From Pirellulales bacterium (lineage in GTDB: Bacteria > Planctomycetota > Planctomycetia > Pirellulales > UBA1268): a stretch of 50,098 nt of DNA. The notes under the pieces were generated by a model. That model was not told where the DNA came from, ran no database searches, and saw only the letters and a program-made list of their open reading frames with translations. Made by a program: the position numbers and the translations under genes. The stretch covers positions 1 through 50,098 of the forward strand of contig JAFMIU010000017.1 of NCBI GenBank assembly GCA_017853835.1, given 5' to 3'. Shown one piece after another: positions 9,133-16,310 of this stretch; position 1 is the stretch's first letter; each line of letters opens with the position of its first letter.

Positions 9133-9785
9133 GACGGCTTCACCTCGACGACACCACCAACCACACGAATGGGAAACGGTTCGAGTTGGCACTGGGGGGC
9201 GGAGAGGCATTCCCCCGTATCGGCCGCGTACCGAAAGCCGTGCCATGGGCAGGTGATCACCGAGGCCTCCACGTCGATCATGCCGCGTTCGAGTGGCAGC
9301 CCCACGTGGGCGCAGGCGTTACGGAAGGCGCGGATCTCTCCTTTGGCACGGAGCAGGAGAATCTTCGCACCACCCGCCTCGAAGGCCAACGGTTTCTCGT
9401 CGGTCACCTCATCCGCCCGAGGTCCCGGGTGCCAGCCGCTGGAGTCGCCAGGCATCTGGATCTGGACGAGTTCGAGCGGCGGCCCAGGGGCGGCCGGCGG
9501 CTGCGTTCGGATGATGCCGTGCATCGCCAAGAGGGCGCACACGCCCGGGTCGTCAACGAGCTCGAAGAGCAGCTCCTTGCCCCGCGGATCGGCCTTGAGC
9601 CGTCGCACGATGGTGGTCAGTCCCGCCTTGTGAAACGCTTCGATCGCCTCTCGGGCGGCGATGGCCCGTTCGCGGGCGGCTGGCTCGAGCGAGTTGAGTG
9701 CCTCGATGGCCCGATCAACGCGACTCGCGAGCGCTTCGAGGTCATCCGCGGCGGAAGGCGGATCGCTGGAAGGATTGGCGTTCAT
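9129..9785 (-). CDS. Rieske [2Fe-2S] protein of the hydrogenase operon
   Basis: 218 aa. The C-terminal half is a Rieske ferredoxin-like domain with both cluster-binding motifs: CAHVGLPL (C158, H160) and CPWHGFRY (C179, H182). Residues 1-95 form a helical region (a run of LEALASRVDRAIEALNSLEP type, then GLTTIVRRLKADPRGKELLFELVDDPG) of a kind seen in hydrogenase-linked proteins annotated as NifU- or Rieske-related. There is no Tat signal or membrane anchor, unlike respiratory Rieske proteins. By inference it is a soluble electron carrier that takes electrons from the hydrogenase small subunit towards the quinone pool. Its start overlaps the stop of the 131-aa gene and its stop overlaps the start of the NHL gene. 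Confidence 0.92.
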   Translation of the reverse strand: MNANPSSDPPSAADDLEALASRVDRAIEALNSLEPAARERAIAAREAIEAFHKAGLTTIVRRLKADPRGKELLFELVDDPGVCALLAMHGIIRTQPPAAPGPPLELVQIQMPGDSSGWHPGPRADEVTDEKPLAFEAGGAKILLLRAKGEIRAFRNACAHVGLPLERGMIDVEASVITCPWHGFRYAADTGECLSAPQCQLEPFPIRVVGGVVEVKPS

Positions 9786-10177
9786 GGCGATGGGGGCTGC
9801 ACGGCCTGATAGCCGGCATGCTGCTCCAGGGTCTCGAGCGTTTTCGTGAGAAGGATCTCGGCAAACAGCCCGCGGGCAAGGGTGGCGAGGGCTTCGTGGA
9901 CGGTGGTGGAGGCGACGAGGGCGGGGCGAACGGCGGCGATCGATCGTTTCGGCAGGGCGGCAAGCACGAAGGCCGCGCCGTCGGTGTTGTCGAGCAGGAA
10001 GTCCTGGAAGACCGCGTCCACGAATCCCACGGTCGTGGTGATGGCCTCCGCGGGATCGCTCCGAAGGAAGGCCGCGGCGGCATCAGGACCACGATGGCGT
10101 TCCTCCAGCCGGGTGACGAACCGTTCCGTCGCCGTCTGGAGCAGAACGTCAAACTGCTGGCGTTGGTGGAGGTCCAT
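9782..10177 (-). CDS. Hydrogenase-operon hypothetical protein, 131 aa
   Basis: I do not recognise a named domain. The protein is Ala-rich, predicted mostly helical by eye, with acidic and hydrophobic stretches (ITTTVGFVDAVFQDFLLD, TTVHEALATLARGLFAEILL) and a short Pro-rich tail. No cysteines are visible, so it is not a metal-cluster protein. It begins 13 bp after the TPR gene and its stop overlaps the Rieske start, so it is a true member of the operon. It could be a small assembly factor or an attachment subunit of the hydrogenase complex. Comparison with small helical proteins of other group 1h loci, such as mycobacterial HucM, would test this; I cannot claim homology from sequence alone. 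Confidence 0.8.
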   Translation of the reverse strand: MDLHQRQQFDVLLQTATERFVTRLEERHRGPDAAAAFLRSDPAEAITTTVGFVDAVFQDFLLDNTDGAAFVLAALPKRSIAAVRPALVASTTVHEALATLARGLFAEILLTKTLETLEQHAGYQAVQPPSP

Positions 10178-10190
10178 GGGAGGGGCGATT

Positions 10191-11687
10191 CTACCTGGGC
10201 CGCTGGGCGGGCGTGGCCGTGCCGAGTTCGTCGAGGCGAGCGTGGATGCCGTCGATCAGTTGCGTCACGGTCGCCTTCTCCTCCTCGGCCCCATGACGGG
10301 CAAAAAGTTCCGCCGCTTCGTCGAGCTTCTCGAGGGCCGGCACGAAGATCGCCAGATGGGCGAGGGCGTTGGCCTGATTCATGAGGGCGCGGCCACGGCC
10401 GATCGGGTCGCCCTCGGTCGTGCGCACGGCGAGCACCTCCTCATAGCGATCGACCGCCTCGGCGAGGTTGTCGGCGGGGTGGGTGGAGGGGAGGTATTGC
10501 AGGGCGCTTGCCAGGTTCATCGTCACGCTGGCCCATTGCTGCGGATCGGTTGATTTCTCGGTCACCTCGAGCGCTCGTCGGAACGACTGCACCGCGATGC
10601 CGGTGCGGAGCTGGTCGCTCGCATCCCGAGTGGGCATGCAGAGGTAGGCCAGCCCGAGATTGTTTTGCAGCTGGCCATACCGAACCGGATCCGATTCCGG
10701 CGTCACGCCTGCGGCCAGGGCCTGCTGGTAGCACGCGACCGCCTCCAGGAGCTGGTCCCTCGCGCCGCCTCCGCCGAGGATCTGGTGGGCCATGCCGCGC
10801 CGCATCCAGATGTCGGCGGTGAGAAACGGCAGGCGTGCGGAGGCGGCGAGGTCGTGGGCATGACGAAGGTGATCGAGCGACAGCGAGGCGGCCTCGGGAG
10901 GAAGCGAGTCGGCGAGCTGCACCTTGAGCACGGCGGCAAAGACGGGAGCGGGAGCCTCCGCCGCCGCGATGGCCTCGGCGAGCGCGGTACGAGCCGCGCG
11001 ATCGTCGCCTCGTTCGAAAAGGCCGGCAGCGGCCGTCATCAGCACGAGCGATCGGAGTTCGCCATCGAGTGAATCCGGTGTCGGGAGGTCGTCGCTGAGC
11101 CCGTGGGCGAACGCGGCTGCCCGAGCCAGCGGGCCGAGCGTCGGGTCGCCCGATGCCAGGAGGGTCGAGAGCGCCGATGGAGAGGGGGCGAGCACGAACG
11201 CGTTGTATTGCCCGACGCGATCGCTGGAGACGCCATCGACCGTTTCGGGCAGGAGCCGTCGAGCGGCGAGATCATCGCCAGCGGCGGCTGCGGCCAGCTC
11301 GTCCGCCGAGGCAGCGGCCACGAGCAGGTGCGACCGCGGAAAGGGAAAGAGCCCCACGGGCTGCGGACGAGGGCACGCCCGCATCGGGACGAGCGGCACG
11401 CGCAGTGATCCGGTCCGATCATCCCACGTCGCCTGAAACCGCCCCTCCACCGGCTGGAATCCGAGCGCCTCGGCGATGAGCACGGCCCGGTCTCCCGCGG
11501 AATTCCGCTGCTTCAGAATGAGTCCGCCGCCGGCCCCTCCCCGCACCGGCACGAGCACGATGTCATGGTGATCGCGTCGCGCCACCAGCGCATCGTCGGG
11601 AAACCAACGGGCGGCATCGCCGGCCAGGAGCCGGAGGTGGCCATCGGCGGTGAGTTCGATCGGACACGTCGCCTGCTCCACGGTCAT
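10191..11687 (-). CDS. TPR-repeat protein of the hydrogenase operon
   Basis: 498 aa; ATG 11687 overlaps the stop of the endopeptidase gene and has GGAGGC about 6 bases upstream. Residues 1-85 form a separate N-terminal domain (LTADGHLRLLAGDAARWFPDD ... GGGLILKQRNSAGDRAVLI). This type of segment occurs in hydrogenase-operon proteins, but its function is unknown to me. The C-terminal half (about 270-480) has tetratricopeptide-like helix pairs, for example NLGLAYLCMPTRDASDQL, VTMNLASALQYLPSTHPADN and ALMNQANALAHLAIFVPALE. No signal peptide is present. TPR proteins are recurring members of group 1h hydrogenase clusters and may act as assembly scaffolds. That role is inferred only from the context. 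Confidence 0.88.
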   Translation of the reverse strand: MTVEQATCPIELTADGHLRLLAGDAARWFPDDALVARRDHHDIVLVPVRGGAGGGLILKQRNSAGDRAVLIAEALGFQPVEGRFQATWDDRTGSLRVPLVPMRACPRPQPVGLFPFPRSHLLVAAASADELAAAAAGDDLAARRLLPETVDGVSSDRVGQYNAFVLAPSPSALSTLLASGDPTLGPLARAAAFAHGLSDDLPTPDSLDGELRSLVLMTAAAGLFERGDDRAARTALAEAIAAAEAPAPVFAAVLKVQLADSLPPEAASLSLDHLRHAHDLAASARLPFLTADIWMRRGMAHQILGGGGARDQLLEAVACYQQALAAGVTPESDPVRYGQLQNNLGLAYLCMPTRDASDQLRTGIAVQSFRRALEVTEKSTDPQQWASVTMNLASALQYLPSTHPADNLAEAVDRYEEVLAVRTTEGDPIGRGRALMNQANALAHLAIFVPALEKLDEAAELFARHGAEEEKATVTQLIDGIHARLDELGTATPAQRPR

Positions 11688-12166
11688 CTCGATGCCTCCG
11701 TGGAATCGGCCAGACGGCTGAGCAGGAGGTCGGCGAGCCGATCGACCGCCGAATCGACCGACGGCGACAGCGGGGCGCCCACTTCGAAGCGTTCGCCCTC
11801 GATGAGATAGGCCGTGACCTTCGCGGGGTAGTCGTCCTTGAGAAGCCAGTGGGCGAAGGCGATCGCGTGGTCCCAGCGAAAGGCATGGAGATTGATACCG
11901 GCGAGGGGAGGAAGGTTTTCTACCTCATGGCCAGGCACCTCGAAGAGCGTTCCAGGCTCGCTGCCCGACGAGCAGGCATCGACGAGGATCACGTGCGGCA
12001 CGCCTCGCATCTGAAAGGCCACGTCCATGCCCCCGGTGCCGCCGTCGGCACACCGCACGCCGTCGGGCAGCCCCCGATCCCACAGACGACGCACGAGCAC
12101 AGGGCCCGCGGCGTCGTCGCCCCGGAGCACATTCCCGCATCCGATCACGAGGGTTTGCACGCTCAC
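11684..12166 (-). CDS. [NiFe]-hydrogenase maturation endopeptidase (HyaD/HupD family)
   Basis: 160 aa. The start is read as GTG 12166, whose GTGA overlaps the large-subunit stop; a second GTG at 12160 is possible. This explains why no ATG precedes the conserved N-terminus VQTLVIGCGN. The family clips the C-terminal peptide of the large subunit after nickel insertion. Motifs seen are GCGNVLRGDDAAG (acidic nickel-sensing position), HVILVDACSSG (second acidic residue) and NLHAFRWDHAIAFAHWL (histidines). The large subunit encoded just upstream does carry a 19-residue C-terminal extension, so enzyme and substrate are encoded side by side. A dedicated gene symbol is not given because naming differs between hydrogenase groups. 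Confidence 0.93.
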   Translation of the reverse strand: MSVQTLVIGCGNVLRGDDAAGPVLVRRLWDRGLPDGVRCADGGTGGMDVAFQMRGVPHVILVDACSSGSEPGTLFEVPGHEVENLPPLAGINLHAFRWDHAIAFAHWLLKDDYPAKVTAYLIEGERFEVGAPLSPSVDSAVDRLADLLLSRLADSTEASR

Positions 12167-13785
12167 CCCGTCTCGCCGATCCGGAAACGAGCCAGTTCGC
12201 GGCCGCTCTTGCCATCGTAGGCGTGCACGGTGCAGACCAGGCAGGAATCGAAGGAGCGGGCCACATGCCCCATTTCCACCGGATCCGTCGGATCCTTGAT
12301 CGGGGAGCCGATGAACGCCTGCTCCATCGGACCGTGCACGTTGTGGCCGTCCTGAGGCCCAATGTTCCATGCGGTCGGCGTGACAACCTGATAGTTGGCG
12401 ATCTTTCCGTCGTCGATCACGATCCAGTCGGAGAGGGAGCCGCGGGCCGCTTCCGTCGAGCCGAATCCCTTGCCCGACGCATGCTCGACAGGCTTCGTGT
12501 AGAAGGGCGCGTGGAGGTCGATCTCCGACAGCCACCGCTGGGCGAGTTTGTAGTACTTGCAGGCCTCGTGCATCCGCGACATCACACGCACCAGGATGCT
12601 CGGGCCGACCGTACGGATCGCGTCGAGGAAGAGCGGATCGTGATCTTGATGTTTCGCCGCACCGTCGCGGCCGGCGATCACCTGCCGCGACAGCGGACCG
12701 GCTTCGAGCGGCATCGCACCCTTGCCGGGCACCTCATACCGTGGACTCTTGGCCCAGCTGTACTTGCCCTGCTTGTGGCCGTCGGCCGGATCGATCGGCT
12801 CGGTCCGCCCCTCCCATGGATGGAGGTAGGTGTCGCCGGCGTAGAAGCTGTGGGCCGTGCTCTCCCGCACGTTGAGATGGTCAAAATCGTGGAAGCCCTT
12901 GCCGTCGAAAACCCCCGACCGGTTGATGAGCGCCGCGTTGCGACCTTCGATCGTGGGACGCTCGTAGAGTTCCGGCTGAAAGTAGGTGCCCGTGGCGAGG
13001 AAGGCGCCGCAGCCTTGGCCATAGGAATCGAGTCCGGCCCGCTTCGCAAACCGCAGAAACAGCCCGCAGTCGCTGTTGCGATGGGCGTCGTTTTCGTCGG
13101 CCCACGCCCACAGCTGATCCCAGGTTTTGATCTCCATCCAGCGATCGATGGAACAGCCGAGCCATTCCTTTTCCAGCCACTCGCGCTTCCAGTAGTCGAG
13201 GATGGCGATCGAGCGGGTCACGTCGGCCAGGTTGGGGGCGCACATCACGCCGCCCGGCACCATGAAGCTCGAATGCGGCCATTGCCCGCCGAAGATCGCG
13301 TAGACCTCGACTGGCTTGCCGGAGAGCGTGACGCCCTTCTCGTAGCCCGTGCCGGTGAAGGGGGAAAACCGCTTCACAACCTCGTCATATTCGGGAAGGT
13401 GGGCGTAGTTCTTGTGGGTGAGGTCGACGGCGAAGAGCGCGTAGAACCACCGTGGGATCGATTGCAGGGTCTCGCAGCATTGGGCGATGTTGCGGATGAG
13501 CGTGGCGTTGTGAGGAACGTGGGTTCGCCAGGCGGTGTCGAGGGCGTAGCACGCCTTGAAGAGGTGGCTGCCGCCACAGATTCCACAGATGCGTGGCGTA
13601 ACGATCAGGCCGGCCTGCGGATCCTTGCCCTTGAGGATGATTTCGAAGCCGCGAAACATGCTCGCTTCGGTCCATGCGTCGGTAACGACGCCGTCGGTCA
13701 CCTCGATCCGGAGGTCGAGGTCGCCTTCGACCCGCCCCAGCGGGCTGATCCGCATTGCCTTCGGCTGTGATGCGACGGTTGCCAT
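12163..13785 (-). CDS. [NiFe]-hydrogenase large (catalytic) subunit, group 1h type
   Basis: 540 aa. It binds the NiFe(CN)2CO active site that oxidises H2. The four nickel cysteines are in RICGICGGSH (C67, C70) and DSCLVCTVH (C515, C518). After H521 a 19-residue tail remains for cleavage by the endopeptidase encoded next. The start ATG 13785 has AAGGAG 8 bases upstream. The N-terminus (ISPLGRVEGDLDLRIEV) and the segments around NYAHLPEYDEVV and PTAWNIGPQDGHN are typical of the oxygen-tolerant actinobacterial-type enzymes that include Ralstonia AH and mycobacterial Huc. The group call is from motif memory, not an alignment. It lies 104 bp after the small subunit, with a perfect hairpin in the gap. 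Confidence 0.96.
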   Translation of the reverse strand: MATVASQPKAMRISPLGRVEGDLDLRIEVTDGVVTDAWTEASMFRGFEIILKGKDPQAGLIVTPRICGICGGSHLFKACYALDTAWRTHVPHNATLIRNIAQCCETLQSIPRWFYALFAVDLTHKNYAHLPEYDEVVKRFSPFTGTGYEKGVTLSGKPVEVYAIFGGQWPHSSFMVPGGVMCAPNLADVTRSIAILDYWKREWLEKEWLGCSIDRWMEIKTWDQLWAWADENDAHRNSDCGLFLRFAKRAGLDSYGQGCGAFLATGTYFQPELYERPTIEGRNAALINRSGVFDGKGFHDFDHLNVRESTAHSFYAGDTYLHPWEGRTEPIDPADGHKQGKYSWAKSPRYEVPGKGAMPLEAGPLSRQVIAGRDGAAKHQDHDPLFLDAIRTVGPSILVRVMSRMHEACKYYKLAQRWLSEIDLHAPFYTKPVEHASGKGFGSTEAARGSLSDWIVIDDGKIANYQVVTPTAWNIGPQDGHNVHGPMEQAFIGSPIKDPTDPVEMGHVARSFDSCLVCTVHAYDGKSGRELARFRIGETG

Positions 13786-13814
13786 GGCTGAACTCCTTCG
13801 GTAGCTCGGTAGGT

Positions 13815-13847
13815 GATGGTGTCATCGCCGGAGGCGATGACACCATC
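13815..13847 (-). repeat. Perfect 15-bp stem-loop between hydrogenase small- and large-subunit genes
   Basis: GATGGTGTCATCGCC (13815-13829) and GGCGATGACACCATC (13833-13847) are exact reverse complements around a 3-base loop. There is no following T-run, so it is not a standard terminator. It sits 30 bp before the large-subunit start, in the 104-bp gap of an otherwise overlapping operon. An mRNA-processing or stability role, or a rate-setting structure near the ribosome-binding site, is inferred. Confidence 0.85.
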
Positions 13848-13889
13848 GACGTCCTGCAGGGGCCACGAGCGGCTCTGCAGGCCTGAACA

Positions 13890-14861
13890 CTAGACCACGA
13901 ACATGTCTTCCTTTGTCCACTTCGGCGCGGCGATCTTGGCGGCGACGGCATGGGCCAGATACGAAAGCTGCCCCGTGCCGGTCTGATGGTCCTTCGGGAT
14001 CACGCCGGCGATCTTTTGCGTCTTGAACACCGTTCCCGGCATCAGGTCGTAGAAGGGAAACTCCGGCTCGGTGCATCCGGTGCACGGCATGCCGGCCCGC
14101 GTCTTCGAAGACTGCCGGTTCCAGAGGATGCGGTTGCAGGGCGAATGGGTCATGGGGCCACGGCAGCCAAACTCATAGAAGAGGCAGCCCGTGCGGGTGC
14201 CCTGGCCAAACTCGTGGGTGTGCTGCTTGTATTCGTAGAACTGCACCCGGGTGCAACCAGTTTGCGTGAAGGTTTTGAAAAACGTCTGCGGGCGCTGAAG
14301 ATCGTCGAGCGCGATATCCTTGAGCCGACCACTGGCGATCGCGACGAGAATCTGCGTGACCCAGTCGGGGTGGCACGGGCAGCCCGGGATGTTCACGACC
14401 GGGAGTCCGAGTTTTGAGCGGAAGTTCGCGCCCAGGTAGCCTCCCTGATTCCGCTTGAGAAACTGCAGCCCCGTCGAGTCGGACGGATTGGGAGCCGTTG
14501 CCGGAATGCCGCCCCAGCAGGCGCAGTCGCCGAGTGCGACGACCGCCCCGGCGACCGACGCGAGTTCGGTGACCCAATCCTTCATGGGCCGGTCGGCGAA
14601 CATGTTCCAGCGACCGGTGCCGTTGGGCGCCCGAATCACGGTGCCCTCGAACACGAAGATGTCGAGTGGGCGCTTGCCCGACACGATGTCGTGCAGCATC
14701 GCCTTCACGTGGTCGCCGAGTTCCATTCCGAGCGACGGATGCCAGAGCACGTCGATGCCGAAGTCGGTCACGAGGTCGCAGGCACTCGGCTCCTCGGCGT
14801 TGAGGAACGACATCGTGTTGCCGCTGCAGGCACCCCCTTGCAGCCAGAGAAGCGTGGCCAT
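13890..14861 (-). CDS. [NiFe]-hydrogenase small (electron-transfer) subunit, group 1h type
   Basis: 323 aa; ATG 14861 has AGGAGAT upstream, and the longer in-frame extension to 15167 would cross the divergent promoter and hypA, so it is rejected. The N-terminus MATLLWLQGGACSGNTMSF has no Tat signal, as expected for group 1h. The usual proximal-cluster CxxC is altered to CSGN (C12, N15); in the related Ralstonia enzyme the proximal [4Fe-4S] cluster is held by three Cys and one Asp. Other cluster segments are GDCACWGG, NIPGCPCHPDW, TGCLFYEFGCRGP, SPCNRILWN and GMPCTGCTEPEF. The protein ends KWTKEDMFVV with no membrane anchor. It is the first gene of the nine-gene operon; the 186-bp region upstream is shared with hypA. 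Confidence 0.96.
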   Translation of the reverse strand: MATLLWLQGGACSGNTMSFLNAEEPSACDLVTDFGIDVLWHPSLGMELGDHVKAMLHDIVSGKRPLDIFVFEGTVIRAPNGTGRWNMFADRPMKDWVTELASVAGAVVALGDCACWGGIPATAPNPSDSTGLQFLKRNQGGYLGANFRSKLGLPVVNIPGCPCHPDWVTQILVAIASGRLKDIALDDLQRPQTFFKTFTQTGCTRVQFYEYKQHTHEFGQGTRTGCLFYEFGCRGPMTHSPCNRILWNRQSSKTRAGMPCTGCTEPEFPFYDLMPGTVFKTQKIAGVIPKDHQTGTGQLSYLAHAVAAKIAAPKWTKEDMFVV

Positions 14862-14918
14862 GTCCCGATCTCCTGTTCGAAGACTCGATCGACTTCCGCC
14901 AGCGTCGCCCCCGAGCGA

Positions 14919-14988
14919 CACAAAAAGTCTACGACTCGCCGGACGCCCAGGGAAGCATTCCGCGAAGGGTTGGAGTAAACTTTTTGTG
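14919..14988. promoter_or_regulatory. Pair of inverted 14-bp motifs in the divergent hydrogenase/hypA promoter
   Basis: CACAAAAAGTCTAC (14919-14932) and GTAAACTTTTTGTG (14975-14988) are inverted copies with one mismatch and a 42-bp spacer. They lie between the divergent starts of the small subunit (14861) and hypA (15048). Symmetric placement suggests a regulator binding two half-sites, or paired promoter elements for the two transcripts. No known regulator motif is recognised. Confidence 0.6.
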
Positions 14989-14989
14989 C

Positions 14990-15024
14990 GGCGATTATTC
15001 ACACCAGTTCTGCGAATAATCGCC
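14990..15024. promoter_or_regulatory. 11-bp perfect inverted repeat upstream of hypA
   Basis: GGCGATTATTC (14990-15000) and GAATAATCGCC (15014-15024) are exact reverse complements with a 13-base spacer. The element ends 23 bases before the hypA ATG and directly follows the 14-bp motif pair. It could be an operator of a dimeric regulator or, if transcribed, a 5' UTR hairpin. It is not followed by a T-run. Confidence 0.65.
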
Positions 15025-15047
15025 CCTTGCTTCCAGGGGCCTTGGTG

Positions 15048-15425
15048 ATGCACGAACTCTCGATCGCCCATCGTGTCGTGGAGATCGTTTCGGAGCATGT
15101 CCGGGCGGCGGGGGCGGCGTCGGCTGCGGTGGTCACGCTGAGGATCGGGGCCCTTGCGAGCGTTCACGAAGACTCACTGCAGTTCAGTTTCGACCTCGTT
15201 CGAGAGGGAACCCCGGCCGCCACGGCCCGGCTGGTGATCGTGGCCATCCCCGTGCGGATCTGGTGCGACACCTGTGGCCGTGAGGTCGATCTTCCGGGCA
15301 TCCAGCGGTTTGCGTGTCCTGCCTGCGGCACCCCCAGCGGCGACATCCGGGCCGGACGGGAACTCGACGTGGAGTCGATCGAGCTGGTGGATTCATCGGC
15401 CGGTGTCTCGGAAAGCACCCCATGA
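15048..15425 (+). CDS. hypA: Hydrogenase maturation nickel metallochaperone HypA
   Basis: 125 aa. The start is fixed by the invariant MHELS N-terminus, where H2 is a nickel ligand; an in-frame ATG at 15027 would hide it. Four zinc-binding cysteines are present as CDTC (C73, C76) and CPAC (C90, C93). HypA works with HypB to insert nickel into the large-subunit precursor. It diverges from the structural operon and its stop overlaps the hypB start (ATGA, 15422-15425). The C-terminus after the zinc domain (about 20 residues, acidic) is somewhat longer than in the shortest HypA proteins. Confidence 0.96.
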   Translation: MHELSIAHRVVEIVSEHVRAAGAASAAVVTLRIGALASVHEDSLQFSFDLVREGTPAATARLVIVAIPVRIWCDTCGREVDLPGIQRFACPACGTPSGDIRAGRELDVESIELVDSSAGVSESTP

Positions 15426-16102
15426 TCGAACCCCGTATCCTCGAAGTGCGGACGAAGATCCTCAAGAAGAACGATGAACTCGCCCGTGACATGCGGCGTC
15501 GGTTCACCGAGGCGGGGGTGCTCGTCGTGAACATGGTGTCGAGTCCGGGCACGGGGAAGACGACCTTCCTCAGAGAGACGCTTGCGAGACTCGTCGCCCG
15601 TGGTGAGCCCTGTGCGGCGGTGGTGGGCGATCTCGAAACCGACAACGACGCCCGTCGTCTTGCCGAGAGTGGCGCGCCGGTGCGCCAGATCATGACCCAC
15701 GGCCTCTGCCATCTCGAGGCCGACATGGTCGAGCGACATCTCGAGGGGTGGAACCTTTCGACGCTCCACTATCTCTTCATTGAAAACGTCGGCAACCTCG
15801 TCTGCCCCACGAGTTGGGATTTGGGGGAATCCATCCGCCTGGCACTGCTGTCCGTCACGGAAGGGGAGGACAAGCCGCTCAAATACCCCGGGCTCTTCAA
15901 CACGGCTGACATGGCTGCGATCACGAAGATCGATCTTGCCGAGGTGTGTGACTTCAACCGGACGCAGGCCATGGCCGCCATCGAGGCGGTGCGGCCGGGT
16001 ATGCGGGTGTTCGAGGTGTCGGCCAAAAAGGGCATCGGCATCGACGCGTGGCTCGACGAACTCGCTGAACGGCGTGGGGCGCTGGGCTATGCCGAACGAT
16101 GA
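15422..16102 (+). CDS. hypB: Hydrogenase maturation GTPase HypB
   Basis: 226 aa from ATG 15422, coupled to hypA by a 4-base overlap. HypB is the GTPase that drives nickel delivery with HypA. The P-loop is SSPGTGKT (to T47). The DLETDNDARRL segment, CHLEADM metal-site region, FIENVGNLVCP and the G4-type TKIDL follow in the usual order. There is no N-terminal histidine-rich stretch and no CxxCGC motif, so this is the short form without nickel storage. In its family the G-domain metal site alone is enough for function. The 208 bp after its stop are non-coding, with a repeated GGGAC run near 16190-16205 and no clear terminator. Confidence 0.96.
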   Translation: MIEPRILEVRTKILKKNDELARDMRRRFTEAGVLVVNMVSSPGTGKTTFLRETLARLVARGEPCAAVVGDLETDNDARRLAESGAPVRQIMTHGLCHLEADMVERHLEGWNLSTLHYLFIENVGNLVCPTSWDLGESIRLALLSVTEGEDKPLKYPGLFNTADMAAITKIDLAEVCDFNRTQAMAAIEAVRPGMRVFEVSAKKGIGIDAWLDELAERRGALGYAER

Positions 16103-16310
16103 GGTGAGCGGGTGAGACGCGGCCTGCGGTGCCCAACGGCATCGAGCGGAGGAGCGTGGCGTGTCCCAGGCCTTACGGCCTTGGGCTTGGACGGGACGGG
16201 ACGGGATGGGGCCCGGTGCCGGTGGGAGCTCAATGGCGTGAGCCGTGGGACCGGCGTGGTGTCACGCGTCGGTGGTTTGGCCGTGCGGGGCGTTGGTGAG
16301 ACGTGGCCGC

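Noticed and set aside
12223..13770. Plus-strand open frame (515 codons) opposite the hydrogenase large subunit
   Set aside because: The antisense strand of a certain gene with both nickel motifs; no ribosome-binding site or protein motif on the plus strand.
16185..16215. GGGAC tandem run after hypB
   Set aside because: Only a few short units in non-coding high-GC sequence; no hairpin with T-run, so neither a terminator nor a structured repeat can be supported.
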